From positions 124,001 through 188,000 of the forward strand of contig NZ_CP162487.1 in the NCBI RefSeq assembly GCF_041240605.1: DNA of 64,000 bases, written 5' to 3'. A program made the translations under genes and the position numbers. This DNA comes from Xanthomonas sp. DAR 80977 (GTDB lineage: Bacteria > Pseudomonadota > Gammaproteobacteria > Xanthomonadales > Xanthomonadaceae). Position 1 is the first letter of the stretch. The number at the start of each line of letters is the position of its first letter. Below the pieces are notes generated by a model that was not told the DNA's origin, made no database searches, and saw only the letters and a program-made list of their open reading frames with translations. Positions 24,533 through 34,194 of the stretch are shown here, piece after piece.

Positions 24533-27500
24533 ATGCACGCCACGTCCGCGCCCGATTTCCGCCTGTACCCGTCCAACGCGCTGGATACCCTGGCCGCCCT
24601 GCTCGCCGAGGAACTGCGCCGGCCGGTGCCGGAGCAGCCGCTGCTGGCGCCAGAGGTGGTGCTGATCCCGCAGGTGGCGATGCGCCGCTGGCTGCAGTCC
24701 ACGTTGGCCGCCGCGCACGGCGTCGCCGCCAACCTGGAATTCCTCACCCCAGGCGAATTCGTCGCGCGCGCGCTGGAAGCCAACCTCGGCCCGGCCGCCG
24801 ACGACCTGGACATGGCCACCACGCAGTGGCGGCTGTACGCGGCGTTGCAGGCCGACCTGGGCAGCGACGCGGCGCTGGCGCCGCTGGCCGGCTACCTGGC
24901 CGACGGCGACGCGCTCAAGCCGTGGGCGCTGGCCGGCGAGCTGGGCAACGTGTTCGAGAAGTACCAGGCCTGGCGCCGCGACTGGCTGCTGCGCTGGGAA
25001 GGCGGTGCCGACGCGGACGATCCGCAGGCGCGGCTGTGGCGCCGGATCGCCGGCGGTCGCCAGTATCGCGCGCGCCGCATCGGCCAGTACCTGGACCGCT
25101 ACGCGCGGCCCGACGGCCCGCTGCCGCAAGGCCTGCCGAAGCGGCTGTTCGCCTTCGCCATCCTCAACATCTCGCCCGACGTGCTGCGCGTGCTCGCCAC
25201 CCAGGCGCGGCTGGGCACGCTGCACTTCTACCTGCCCACGCCGACCCAGGGCTATTGGGGCGACCTGCAGACGCTGTGGCAGCGCCGCCGCGAGGATGGC
25301 GCCGTCGACCTGTTCGCCGACCAGGTGCAGGAAAACCCACTGCTGCAGGCCTGGGGCGCGGCCGGGCGCGACTTCATGGCGCTGGTCGGCGACTACGAAG
25401 TGGTGCATCCGCTGGCCGAGATCGCGGTCTACGCCGATCCGCTGGCCTCCGGCCACCGCCCGCTGGCCGCCGGCGGCCTCGGCGACAGCCTGCTGCGGCG
25501 CATGCAGAGCGACCTGTTCCACCGCCGCGCGCCGGCCGTGCCGGCGCCGCTGCCGCAGGTGGACTTGGCCGACCCGAGCCTGCAGGTGCACGCCTGCCAC
25601 ACCCGCCTGCGCGAGTTGCAGGTGTTGCATGACCAGCTGCGCGCGCTGCTCGACGATCCGCGCTTCGATCCGCCGCTGCAGTCGCGCGAGATCGCGGTGC
25701 TGTCGCCGGACATCGACCCGTACGTGCCGTACCTGGACGCGGTGTTCGGCGGCCACGGCAGCGACGGCGCGCTGCCGTACGCGCTGGCCGACGCCAGCCC
25801 TTTGGCCAGCGAGCCGCTGGCCGAGGTGTTCCTGACCCTGCTCGGCCTGCCGCTGTCGCGCTTCGGCCTGCACGAGATCCTCGACCTGCTGGCCAGCGCG
25901 CCGATCGCCGAGGCCGCCGGACTGGACGAGACCGGGCTGGAGCGCCTGCGCGGCTGGCTGCACGCCGCCGGCGCGCGCTGGGGCCTGGACGCGGCGCACC
26001 GGCGCCAGCACCAGGCGCCGGCCGACGATGCCTACACCTGGCGCTTCGCGCTGGACCGGCTGCTGCTTGGCCACGCCAGCGGCGCCGAGGACGACATCGC
26101 CGGCGTGGCGCCATGGCCGCAGCTGGAAGGCAGCGCGCTGCTGGCGCTGGACACGCTGCTGCGGCTGCTGCGCGTGCTCGACCGCCACCAGGCGCTGCTG
26201 GCCGAGCCGATGGCCCCGGCGGACTGGCGCGAATGCCTGCTCGGCCTGCTCGATGCGCTGATCCCGCAAGCGCCGTCCGCGCCGCGCGCACAACGCGCGC
26301 TGGAGCGGCTGCGCAGCCTGATCGACCAGTTTGCCCGCGACGCGGCGCGCGCCGAGTACGCCGGCAAGGTTCCGGCCGAGGTGGTGCGCGCGCATTTCGC
26401 CGCGGTGCTTGGCGAATCGGACACGCGCGCGCCGCTGCTCACCGGCGGCATCAGCTTCGGCCGCATGGTGCCGATGCGCCTGCTGCCGTTCCGCGCGATC
26501 TGCCTGCTGGGCATGAACGACGGCGACTTCCCGCGCCGCGACCCGGCCGCCGGCCTCAACCGCCTCACCGCCGAACTGGGCAGCGCGCGCCGCCGCCACG
26601 GCGACCGTTCCACCCGCGAGGACGACCGGTTCCTGTTCCTGCAGCTGTTCGCCTCGGCGCAGGACGTGTTCTACCTCAGTTACCTCGGCGCCGATGCGCG
26701 CGACGGCAGCGTGCGCGAGCCGTCGGTGCTGGTCAGCGAACTGCTGGCCAGCGCCGCGCAGTACCACACCGATCCCAAGGCGATCGAACACCTCGTGGTG
26801 CGGCATCCGCTGCAACCGTTCGCCGCCGCCGCGTTCGGTGCGCTCGGCGAGGACGGCGCCGACCCGCGCCGCTTCAGCTATCGCCGCCAGTGGCGGCCGG
26901 CGGTGGACAGCCTGGCCGGGCAGCGCCAGGCGCTGGCGCCGTGGGTGGCCGCGGCCTTGCCCGCGGATGACATGGCGGTGCCGGCGAGCCTGGCGATCGA
27001 CGACCTGCGCCGCCTGTTCGCCGATCCGGCCGGACAGTTCCTGCGCCATCGCTTAGGGATGCGCCTGCCCGACCCGGCCGGCGAGGACAGCGACCTGGAG
27101 CCGCTGCTGGCGCCGGGCAGCGGGCTGGAACAACACGAGCTGCAGCAACAGGTGCTGGAAGCGGTGCTGAGCGGCGCCACCGATGAACTCTACGCCCGCC
27201 TGCGCGCGCGCGCGCTGCTGCCGTCCGGCCCGCTGGGCCGGCGCCTGCTCGACGAGCGCCTGCGCCAGCTGCGCCCGTACGCGCAGGCGTTCGCGCAGTG
27301 GCGCGGCGACGCGCCGGCGCAGTCGCAGCGGCTGCAGCTGCAGCTCGACGGCACCGACCTGCACGGCCGCCTGCCCGGCTGGTACGCGAACGGCGTGGGC
27401 CGGGTGCAGGTCGGTGCGATCGGCGGGCGCGCGGCGATCCGCCACGGCCTGGAATGGCTGCTGCTGCGCGCCGCCGGCGAAGGTGCACCGTTCGTGCGTT

Positions 27501-27946
27501 TCTTCGAAGACGACGACGGCCTCGGCCCGCATCCGATGGACGGCGACCGCACCGAACCGCTGTCGCCGGCGCAGGCGCAGGCGGCGCTGGCCGCGCTGTT
27601 GCGGCTGTATCGGCAGGGCCTGCAGGCGCCGTTGGCGTTCGCCCCGTACAGCAGCTGGAAGTACTACCAGGCCGCGCGCAACGACGACCTCGACAAGGCG
27701 ATCAAGGACGCGGCCGCGCAGTGGCAGGCCAGCTTCGGCTGGAGCGAAGCGGCCACGCCGGAACTGCGCCTGGTGCATCGCGGCGGCGACCCGTTCGCCG
27801 ACGCGCAGCGCTTCGCCGAGTTCGCTGCCACCAGCCACACGCTGTATTCCCTGCTCGAACGCGGCGCTGCCGACAGCGCGCTGGATCCGGCGCGGCTGGC
27901 CGAGAGCTGGCGGCAATGGCGTGGTGCGCAGGAGGACGCCGAATGA
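24533..27946 (+). CDS. recC: RecC, exonuclease V gamma subunit
   Basis: A 1137-residue RecC, the Chi-recognition subunit of the RecBCD helicase-nuclease for double-strand break repair and degradation of linear foreign DNA. It opens FRLYPSNALDTLAALLAEEL, typical for RecC. RFGLHEILDLLASAPIAEAAG and the later MNDGDFPRRD and STREDDRFLFLQLFASA segments are family-conserved. The C-terminal region contains YSSWKYYQAARNDDLDKAIK. Its length fits the family (about 1100). It is the first gene of recC-recB-recD, and the stop overlaps the recB start as ATGA. Confidence 0.95.
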   Translation: MHATSAPDFRLYPSNALDTLAALLAEELRRPVPEQPLLAPEVVLIPQVAMRRWLQSTLAAAHGVAANLEFLTPGEFVARALEANLGPAADDLDMATTQWRLYAALQADLGSDAALAPLAGYLADGDALKPWALAGELGNVFEKYQAWRRDWLLRWEGGADADDPQARLWRRIAGGRQYRARRIGQYLDRYARPDGPLPQGLPKRLFAFAILNISPDVLRVLATQARLGTLHFYLPTPTQGYWGDLQTLWQRRREDGAVDLFADQVQENPLLQAWGAAGRDFMALVGDYEVVHPLAEIAVYADPLASGHRPLAAGGLGDSLLRRMQSDLFHRRAPAVPAPLPQVDLADPSLQVHACHTRLRELQVLHDQLRALLDDPRFDPPLQSREIAVLSPDIDPYVPYLDAVFGGHGSDGALPYALADASPLASEPLAEVFLTLLGLPLSRFGLHEILDLLASAPIAEAAGLDETGLERLRGWLHAAGARWGLDAAHRRQHQAPADDAYTWRFALDRLLLGHASGAEDDIAGVAPWPQLEGSALLALDTLLRLLRVLDRHQALLAEPMAPADWRECLLGLLDALIPQAPSAPRAQRALERLRSLIDQFARDAARAEYAGKVPAEVVRAHFAAVLGESDTRAPLLTGGISFGRMVPMRLLPFRAICLLGMNDGDFPRRDPAAGLNRLTAELGSARRRHGDRSTREDDRFLFLQLFASAQDVFYLSYLGADARDGSVREPSVLVSELLASAAQYHTDPKAIEHLVVRHPLQPFAAAAFGALGEDGADPRRFSYRRQWRPAVDSLAGQRQALAPWVAAALPADDMAVPASLAIDDLRRLFADPAGQFLRHRLGMRLPDPAGEDSDLEPLLAPGSGLEQHELQQQVLEAVLSGATDELYARLRARALLPSGPLGRRLLDERLRQLRPYAQAFAQWRGDAPAQSQRLQLQLDGTDLHGRLPGWYANGVGRVQVGAIGGRAAIRHGLEWLLLRAAGEGAPFVRFFEDDDGLGPHPMDGDRTEPLSPAQAQAALAALLRLYRQGLQAPLAFAPYSSWKYYQAARNDDLDKAIKDAAAQWQASFGWSEAATPELRLVHRGGDPFADAQRFAEFAATSHTLYSLLERGAADSALDPARLAESWRQWRGAQEDAE

Positions 27947-30900
27947 GCGCCGTCCGCATCGACGACCCGTACCTGACCCTGCCACTGCACGGCGTGCGCC
28001 TGATCGAGGCCAGCGCCGGCACCGGCAAGACCTTCACCCTGGCCACCCTGTTCACCCGGCTGGTGGTCGAGCGCGGCCTGCGCATCGGCCAGATCCTGGC
28101 GGTCACCTTCACCGAGGCCGCCACCCAGGAACTGCGCCGCCGCATCCGCGAGCGCCTGGCGCTGGCGGCGACGCTGGTACCCGACGCTGCCCCGGCTCCT
28201 GTAGGAGCGGCTTCAGCCGCGACCGGGACCTTGGACCACCTGTTGCCCACCGCGATCGCCGACGACCGGTCGCGGCTGAAGCCGCTCCTACAGGACGCGC
28301 CGGACGCCGTCCTCACCCGCGCCATCCTCGCCGCACACCTGGCCGCCAGCGAAGAAACCCCCGCCGCCCTGCGCCGCCGCCTGCAACAAGCGGTGGAGGA
28401 AATCGACCTCGCCGCCATCTTCACCATCCACGGCTTCTGCGCGCGGGTGCTGCGCGAGCACGCGCTGGAGAGCGGCCAGACCTTCGCCGCGCCCGAGCTG
28501 CTGGCCAACGACCGCGACCTGCTCGGCGAAGTCGCCGCCGACCTGTGGCGCGCGCGCGCCGCCGACGCGACGATGGCCGAGGACCTGGTCGCGCTATGGC
28601 CGGGCGGCCCGGACACGCTGGCAAGCGACCTGCGCGAGCTGGTGCGGCATCCGCAGCTGCTGCCGGCGGCACCGGCGCTGGCCGACGACGTCGCCGCGGC
28701 CACGCACGCAGCGCAGGACGCGGCCAACGCACTGGCCAGCGCCTTCCACGCGCACGGCACCGCGTTCTTCGACGCGATCGCCGCCGCCATCGAAGACGGC
28801 GTGTTGAGCAAGGTCAGCTACAAGCCCGAATGGCTGGCGTCGCTGTGGCATTGGTGCGACGGCTTCGCCGCCGCGCCTGCGCCTGGCCTTCCGCCGCACG
28901 CAAAGCTGGTCAAGCTCACGGCCGCGGAACTGGCCTCCGGCACCAACAAGAAATTCGTCGGGCGCACCCCCGCCTCGCCGATGAGTCACGCGATCGACGG
29001 CTACCTGGCCGCGCTGGCGCGGTTGGAGCAGGCGCGCGCCGGACGCCGCATCCGCCTGCTGCATGCGTTGCGCGACGACGCGGCAGCGCGGCTGGCCCTG
29101 CTCAAGCGCCAGCGCCGCGTGCAGACCTACGACGACCTGGTCGATGGCGTCGCCCACGCCCTGCACGGCGCGCAGGCCGAGGCGCTGGCGCGGCGGCTGC
29201 GCGCGCAGTACGCGATCGCGCTGGTGGACGAATTCCAGGACACCGACGACCGCCAGTGGTCGATCTTCTCCAGCGTGTTCGGCGAGGGCGCACTGGCGCG
29301 CGAGGCCGGATTGGACCCTGCGCTGTTCGTGATCGGCGATCCCAAGCAGGCGATCTACGGCTTCCGCGGCGGCGATGTGCAGACCTACCTGGCCGCCGCC
29401 GCCAGCGCCGAACCGGCGCCGCCGCTCGGCCACAACTTCCGCTCGCGCCCGGCGCTGCTGGCCGCGCTCGACGCGCTGTACGCGCAGGCCGGCTACGCGC
29501 AGGCGTTCCTGACCGACGGCATCGTCTTCCATCCGGTGCAGGCGGGCAGCAAGCGCCACGACGCCGAGCTGCAGCGCGACGGCGCCACCGCCCCGGCGCT
29601 GACCGTGTGGCGCGCGCCGGAACCGCCGCCGCCGGACAAGGGCAAGCCCAAGCCGTGGAGCGCCGGCCGCGCGCGCGCGCTGTGCACCGCCGCCTGCGTC
29701 GCCGCCATCCGCGGCTGGCTGGCGGCAGGCCGCGGCGGCACCGCCAGCGTCGCCGGCCGCGCGGTGCAGGCCGGCGACATCGCGGTGCTGGTGCGCAGCC
29801 ACGGCGAGGCCACCCGCATCCAGCAGGCGCTGGGGGCGGTCGGCATCCCCGCGGTGGCCGCCGGCAGGCAGAGCCTGTTCGCCACCGACGAAGCGCTGGA
29901 ACTGCTGACCCTGCTGCAGGCGCTGCTCGACCCGGGCGACGACAGCCGCCTGCGCGCGGCACTGGCCACGGTGCTGATCGGCGAGGACGCCGCCGCCATC
30001 GCCGCGCTCGAACACAACGGCGATCGGCACCGCAGCTGGCAGCAACAGGCGCTGGACTGGCGCGAACGCTGGCAGCGCGGCGGGCCGCTGGCCTTGATCG
30101 GCGACCTCGGTGCCGCGCACGCGCAGCGCCTGCTGGCGCTGGTCGACGGCGAGCGCCGCCTGACCAACTACCTGCAGCTGGCCGAAACCCTGCAGGAAGC
30201 CGACACCCGCGCGCTCGGCGCGCACGGGCTGGTCGACTGGCTGGCGCGGCGCATCGCCAATGCCGACGACAACGACGAGACCCAGCAACTGCGCCTGGAA
30301 TCGGATGCGCGCCGGGTGCAGATCGTGACCCTGCACAAGAGCAAGGGCCTGGAGTATCCGCTGGTGTTCCTGCCCTACATCGGCATCGGCCGCAGCGAGC
30401 GCGGCGCCGGCCGCCACTGCGTGGTGCATGCGCCGCCGCTCGGCCGCCAGTTGCACTGGAACACTGGCAAGGATGATCCGGCCTGGAGCACGGCGGAAGC
30501 AGCGTGGAAACAGGAACAGCGCGCCGAGGACGCGCGCCTGCTCTACGTCGGCCTGACCCGCGCCGAGCACGCGCTGTGGATCGCCACCGGGCCGTTCCAC
30601 CAGCACGAGCGCAGCGCGCTGGCGGCGATGGTCGGCGACCTGGACGCGCTGCAGGCCGCCGCGGCGCCGGGCGCGATCGCCATCGACACCACGCCGCCGC
30701 CGGCCACCCTGCCGCGCCTGCCGATGGCCGACGCCATCCAGGTGCCGCCGGCGCGCGTGCCACAGCGCCATGTCGCGCCGGAGTGGTGGGTGTACAGCTT
30801 CACCCAGCTGGCCAACGCCGATGCCGGCAGCGCCCCCGATCCGATGGCCAGCGCCACCGTGGTCGGCAGCGGCGGCAACGACGAGCCGTCCGCCAGCGAG

Positions 30901-31764
30901 GCGGTGGCGACGACGCTGGACGTGGAAGCGTTCGACCGCCGCTTCACCGGCAACCGCTTCGGCGTGGCCATGCACGACGTGTTCGAACGCTGCGACTTCG
31001 CCGCCTGGCGCGACTGGCGCCCTGGCCAGCCGGCGCCGGACGGGCAGACCGCGGCGCTGCTGGAAGCGCTGCAACGCGGCGGCTACGCGCAGGACGAACT
31101 GGAGGATGGCGCCGCCATGCTCACCGCCCTGGTCGGCCACACCCTCACCGTCGCGTTGCCCGAAGGCACCCGCCTGGCCGCGGTGCCCGAACCGCAGCGC
31201 CGCAACGAAATGGAATTCCACTTCGCCATGCGGCCCACCCGCGTCGATGCGCTGCTGCCGCTGCTGCACCGCTTCGGCGTGGTCGGCGAACGCCAGGCGT
31301 TCGGCGCGCGCCAGCGCCTGGAAGGGCTGATGACCGGCCTGATCGATCTCACCTACCAGCACGACGGGCGCTGGTACGTGCTCGACTACAAATCCAACCG
31401 CCTGCCCAGCTACGACCCCGACGCCCTGGCGCGGGCGATGGCGCACAGCGAATACGAACTGCAGGCGCTGATCTACACCGTGGCCCTGCACCGCTGGCTG
31501 CGCTTCCGCCTGGGCGAGGCCTACGACTACGCCCGCGACTTCGGCGGCGTGCGCTACCTGTTCTGCCGCGGCCTGGACGCCGCCCGCGACCCCTCGCCGG
31601 GCGTCCACGCCTGGCGCTTCGACTCGGACCTGGTCGAGTCCGTCGACGCCCTGTTCGCCGGCGCTCCGCTCAAGCCCCTCTCCCCTCGGCGACCGCAGGA
31701 AGTCCCCGTGGGAGAGAGGGGTTGGGGTGAAGGGACGTCTGCCCACGGAGGCCCCACCCCGTGA
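27943..31764 (+). CDS. recB: RecB, exonuclease V beta subunit
   Basis: A 1273-residue helicase-nuclease. The UvrD-type helicase has Walker A SAGTGKTFTLATL, VDEFQDTDDRQW, GDPKQAIYGFRGGD, VTLHKSKGLEYPLVFLP and LLYVGLTRAEHAL. The C-terminal nuclease has GLIDLTYQHDG and VLDYKSNRL, the catalytic D-x-K. Two things are odd. Residues about 84-118 are encoded by an inverted pair of REP elements, placed in frame between motifs I and Ia. The last 35 or so residues (LKPLSPRRPQEVPVGERG...) come from a dispersed repeat that replaces the original stop. It overlaps recC by ATGA and the following frame by GTGA. Confidence 0.95.
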   Translation: MSAVRIDDPYLTLPLHGVRLIEASAGTGKTFTLATLFTRLVVERGLRIGQILAVTFTEAATQELRRRIRERLALAATLVPDAAPAPVGAASAATGTLDHLLPTAIADDRSRLKPLLQDAPDAVLTRAILAAHLAASEETPAALRRRLQQAVEEIDLAAIFTIHGFCARVLREHALESGQTFAAPELLANDRDLLGEVAADLWRARAADATMAEDLVALWPGGPDTLASDLRELVRHPQLLPAAPALADDVAAATHAAQDAANALASAFHAHGTAFFDAIAAAIEDGVLSKVSYKPEWLASLWHWCDGFAAAPAPGLPPHAKLVKLTAAELASGTNKKFVGRTPASPMSHAIDGYLAALARLEQARAGRRIRLLHALRDDAAARLALLKRQRRVQTYDDLVDGVAHALHGAQAEALARRLRAQYAIALVDEFQDTDDRQWSIFSSVFGEGALAREAGLDPALFVIGDPKQAIYGFRGGDVQTYLAAAASAEPAPPLGHNFRSRPALLAALDALYAQAGYAQAFLTDGIVFHPVQAGSKRHDAELQRDGATAPALTVWRAPEPPPPDKGKPKPWSAGRARALCTAACVAAIRGWLAAGRGGTASVAGRAVQAGDIAVLVRSHGEATRIQQALGAVGIPAVAAGRQSLFATDEALELLTLLQALLDPGDDSRLRAALATVLIGEDAAAIAALEHNGDRHRSWQQQALDWRERWQRGGPLALIGDLGAAHAQRLLALVDGERRLTNYLQLAETLQEADTRALGAHGLVDWLARRIANADDNDETQQLRLESDARRVQIVTLHKSKGLEYPLVFLPYIGIGRSERGAGRHCVVHAPPLGRQLHWNTGKDDPAWSTAEAAWKQEQRAEDARLLYVGLTRAEHALWIATGPFHQHERSALAAMVGDLDALQAAAAPGAIAIDTTPPPATLPRLPMADAIQVPPARVPQRHVAPEWWVYSFTQLANADAGSAPDPMASATVVGSGGNDEPSASEAVATTLDVEAFDRRFTGNRFGVAMHDVFERCDFAAWRDWRPGQPAPDGQTAALLEALQRGGYAQDELEDGAAMLTALVGHTLTVALPEGTRLAAVPEPQRRNEMEFHFAMRPTRVDALLPLLHRFGVVGERQAFGARQRLEGLMTGLIDLTYQHDGRWYVLDYKSNRLPSYDPDALARAMAHSEYELQALIYTVALHRWLRFRLGEAYDYARDFGGVRYLFCRGLDAARDPSPGVHAWRFDSDLVESVDALFAGAPLKPLSPRRPQEVPVGERGWGEGTSAHGGPTP
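28201..28291. repeat. REP pair inside recB
   Basis: gtaggagcggcttcagccgc (28201-28220, continuing gac) and its exact reverse complement (28269-28291) face each other across 45 bases. The pair keeps the recB frame open and contributes residues such as PVGAASAATG and DRSRLKPLLQ. The inserted length is a multiple of three. Confidence 0.9.
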
Positions 31765-31945
31765 ACCGATCCAACCGACTAGCCGCACTGCAACGTAGCG
31801 GCACGCCGCACACCCTGGACCACGCTTTCGCCCAGAGCCAAGTCGAAGCCGCGGACACTCAGTTCGCCGGCGCCCCGCTTGAGCCCCTCTCCCCGCGGGA
31901 GAGGGGTTGGGGTGAGGGTCCGTCCGCCCACGGAGCCCCCACCCC
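31656..31945 (+). repeat. Tandem duplication of the recB-end/recD-start junction
   Basis: Bases 31656-31834 and 31863-32022 align. Both begin ttcgccggcg, run through a ccctctcc...gggagagg hairpin repeat and ggttggggtga, and reach ccccaccccGTG. They go on as the recD N-terminus (LAALxRSGTxxTLDHAFAQ). The first copy has about 22 extra bases in its hairpin loop. The copies differ at perhaps 15-20% of positions, so the duplication is not recent. Confidence 0.85.
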
Positions 31946-31949
31946 GTGA
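31761..31949 (+). CDS. 62-aa duplicate of the RecD N-terminus (likely non-functional)
   Basis: This short frame begins with GTG overlapping the recB stop. Its first 27 residues (MNRSNRLAALQRSGTPHTLD...) repeat the start of RecD, and its last 25 or so (FAGAPLEPLSPRERGWGEGP...) repeat the repeat-derived end of RecB. It ends with a TGA overlapping the recD GTG. It is the product of the junction duplication. It may still matter by relaying translating ribosomes from recB to recD through two GTGA couplings. Confidence 0.6.
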   Translation: MNRSNRLAALQRSGTPHTLDHAFAQSQVEAADTQFAGAPLEPLSPRERGWGEGPSAHGAPTP

Positions 31950-33967
31950 GCCAACCCAACCTCCTGGCCGCCCTCCACCGCAGCGGCACCCTGCGCACCC
32001 TCGACCACGCCTTCGCCCAAACCCTGAGCCGCCTGGACGCAGAAACCCCCGACCTGGTCCTGGCCGGCGCCGCCCTGGCGTCACTGGCCGTGGCCAGCGG
32101 CCACGCCGGCCTGGACCCGGCCCGTGCCAACGTCCTGCTGGACCCACGCGACGGCCCGCCACCGCAACTCCCGGACCCGATCGACTGGCAACGCGTCCTC
32201 GCCGCCTCACGCTGGATCGCCCAACCCGCGCCGGAGGACGCGTCCGCCGCCGACTGCCCGCTGGTCCTGGAACACGGCCTGCTCTACCTGCGCCGCTACC
32301 GCGAATACGAGCGCCGCCTCGCGCAAGGCCTGCGCCGCCTCGCCGCGCAACCGCTGCCGTCCTTCGACGTCGCCGCACTCGCCCCGCTGTTCGCACAGTT
32401 ATTCCCGAACGCCGGCGCTTCCCCTCTCCCCCCGGCGACCGAAGGGAGTCCCCGCGGGAGAGAGGGTGCCCGAAGGGCGGGTGAGGGTACGGGCCTCACC
32501 GACCAGCCCACCGACCGCCAAGCCCAGGCCGCGGCATTGGCCCTGCGCCGCGCCCTGCTGCTGGTCACCGGCGGCCCCGGCACCGGCAAGACCACCACCA
32601 TCGCGCGCCTGCTGCTGCTGCGCATCGCGCAGGCGCAGGCCAGCGCGGCCACCGCCCCGCGCATCGCCCTGGCCGCCCCCACCGGCCGCGCCGCCGAGCG
32701 CATGGCCGAGAGCCTGCGTGCGGCGGTGGCACGCGCACTCGACCACGGCATCGACCCGGCCCTGGCCGCCGCGCTACCCGCCGGCGCCAGCACCCTGCAC
32801 CGCCTGCTCGGCGTGATCCCCGACCTGCCGCGCTTCCGCCACGACGCTGACAACCCGCTGCCGTTCGACCTGATCGTGGTCGACGAAGCCTCCATGGTCG
32901 ACCTGCCGCTGATGTGCAAGCTGGTCGAAGCGGTGGCCGACGGCACCCAACTGATCCTGCTTGGCGATGCCGACCAGTTGCCCTCGGTGGAAGCCGGCGA
33001 CGTGCTCGCCGCCATCCTGCAGGCCGCCGGCCCCGGCGACGCGCTGCAGCCGGACGACGCGCAAGCGCTGCAGCCGCTGCTCGGCCACACTCAAAGCGAC
33101 GCCCACCGCGGCGGCCTGGCCGGCCATCGCGTGCATCTGCTGCGCGGCTACCGCCAGGCGCAGGGCTTCGCCCTCGCCCCGCTGGCCGACGCCGTGCGCG
33201 CCGGCGATGCCGACACTGCTTTGGCCCTGCTGCGCAGCGGCGAACTGGCCGGCGTGCACTTCCACGAAGACAGCGACGACCCGCTCGCCGCGCGCCGCGA
33301 CGCCCTGCTCGCGCACTGGCGCGCACTGGCCGATGCCGCAGACCCGGCCGCCGCCCTGCGCGACGCCGCGCGCCTGCGCCTGCTCACCGCCGTGCGCGCG
33401 GGCGCACAGGGCGCGCGCGGCCTCAACGCCCGCATCGAACAACTGCTGGCCGACAGCGGCGCCGGCGCACGCCGCCTCGGCGCCGCCTCGCCCTGGTTCC
33501 ACGGCCGCCTGCTGCTGGTCACCGAGAACAGCTACCGCCACGGCCTGTTCAACGGCGACGTCGGCATCTGCCTGCGCGACGCGCAGGGCGCCCTGGTGGC
33601 CTGGTTCGAAGGCGAGGGCGATGGCCAGGTCCGCGGCTTCCACCCCGCCGCACTGCCCGCGCACGAGAGCGCCTTCGCCATGACCGTGCACAAGGCGCAG
33701 GGCAGCGAGTTCGACGAGGTCTGGCTGCAGCTGCCCACGCGCGACGCCCGCGTGCTCAGCCGCGAACTGGTCTACACCGGCATCACCCGCGCGCGGCGCA
33801 CGTTGCATCTGGCCGCCAGCGAAGCCGTGTTGCGTGGCGCGCTGGCAAGGCATGCCGCGCGGATCTCGGGGTTGGCGTGGCGGTTGGGTGGGGAGCAAGA
33901 GGCGGCACCCGCCGCGCAAGCAGCGGAAACACCCACGGTCGCGCCCGTGCAGGGGGCGTTGTTCTGA
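31946..33967 (+). CDS. recD: RecD, exonuclease V alpha subunit
   Basis: A 673-residue SF1 5'-3' helicase of RecBCD. It has Walker A GGPGTGKTTTIARLL, AAPTGRAAERMAESL, Walker B VVDEASMVDLPLM, GDADQLPSVEAGDVL and the C-terminal MTVHKAQGSEFDEVWL and YTGITRARRTLHLA. Its start is GTG (MSQPNLLAALHRSG), coupled to the preceding frame. Residues about 156-188 (ASPLPPATEGSPRGREG...) are encoded by a copy of the ccctctccc repeat inserted in frame in the linker before the helicase core. Its length is somewhat above the E. coli protein (608), partly for this reason. Confidence 0.95.
   Translation: MSQPNLLAALHRSGTLRTLDHAFAQTLSRLDAETPDLVLAGAALASLAVASGHAGLDPARANVLLDPRDGPPPQLPDPIDWQRVLAASRWIAQPAPEDASAADCPLVLEHGLLYLRRYREYERRLAQGLRRLAAQPLPSFDVAALAPLFAQLFPNAGASPLPPATEGSPRGREGARRAGEGTGLTDQPTDRQAQAAALALRRALLLVTGGPGTGKTTTIARLLLLRIAQAQASAATAPRIALAAPTGRAAERMAESLRAAVARALDHGIDPALAAALPAGASTLHRLLGVIPDLPRFRHDADNPLPFDLIVVDEASMVDLPLMCKLVEAVADGTQLILLGDADQLPSVEAGDVLAAILQAAGPGDALQPDDAQALQPLLGHTQSDAHRGGLAGHRVHLLRGYRQAQGFALAPLADAVRAGDADTALALLRSGELAGVHFHEDSDDPLAARRDALLAHWRALADAADPAAALRDAARLRLLTAVRAGAQGARGLNARIEQLLADSGAGARRLGAASPWFHGRLLLVTENSYRHGLFNGDVGICLRDAQGALVAWFEGEGDGQVRGFHPAALPAHESAFAMTVHKAQGSEFDEVWLQLPTRDARVLSRELVYTGITRARRTLHLAASEAVLRGALARHAARISGLAWRLGGEQEAAPAAQAAETPTVAPVQGALF
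32420..32495. repeat. ccctctccc/gggagagg repeat inside recD
   Basis: tcccctctccccccggcgac...gtccccgcgggagagagggt and the following gcccgaagggcgggtgaggg match the dispersed family, including the cggcgaccg...ggaagtcccc loop variant seen at 31.7 kb. The reading frame stays open through it. Confidence 0.85.
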
Positions 33968-34158
33968 TGGAGGCGAACCGGAGCGATGGCGTGATCACCT
34001 ACGGCAGGACGGCACGTTTGCCTATCGCGATCCCCCGGCCGGGCCGGATAGCATCGTGGGCGAAGAAAGCGTGGTTACGCGATATCGCCGGCGCAGGAGA
34101 CATCGGTGGCGAAAAATTCGCCTCGCCGGCCTGCAGGGGGCGATGGCAAGATGGACCG

Positions 34159-34172
34159 TACAGAATTCTGTA
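34159..34172. promoter_or_regulatory. Candidate operator of the antitoxin gene
   Basis: tacagaattctgta is a perfect 14-base palindrome, 22 bases before the antitoxin ATG and just before its caggag ribosome binding site. Phd/YefM antitoxins autorepress by binding palindromes in this position; the match to a real operator is inferred. Confidence 0.5.
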
Positions 34173-34194
34173 ATCCGGATTTCAGGAGTCGGCC

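Noticed and set aside
24047..27049. A 1000-codon minus-strand frame across recC
   Set aside because: Antisense of recC at high G+C; its product is Gln/Arg/Ala/Val-rich with no domain.
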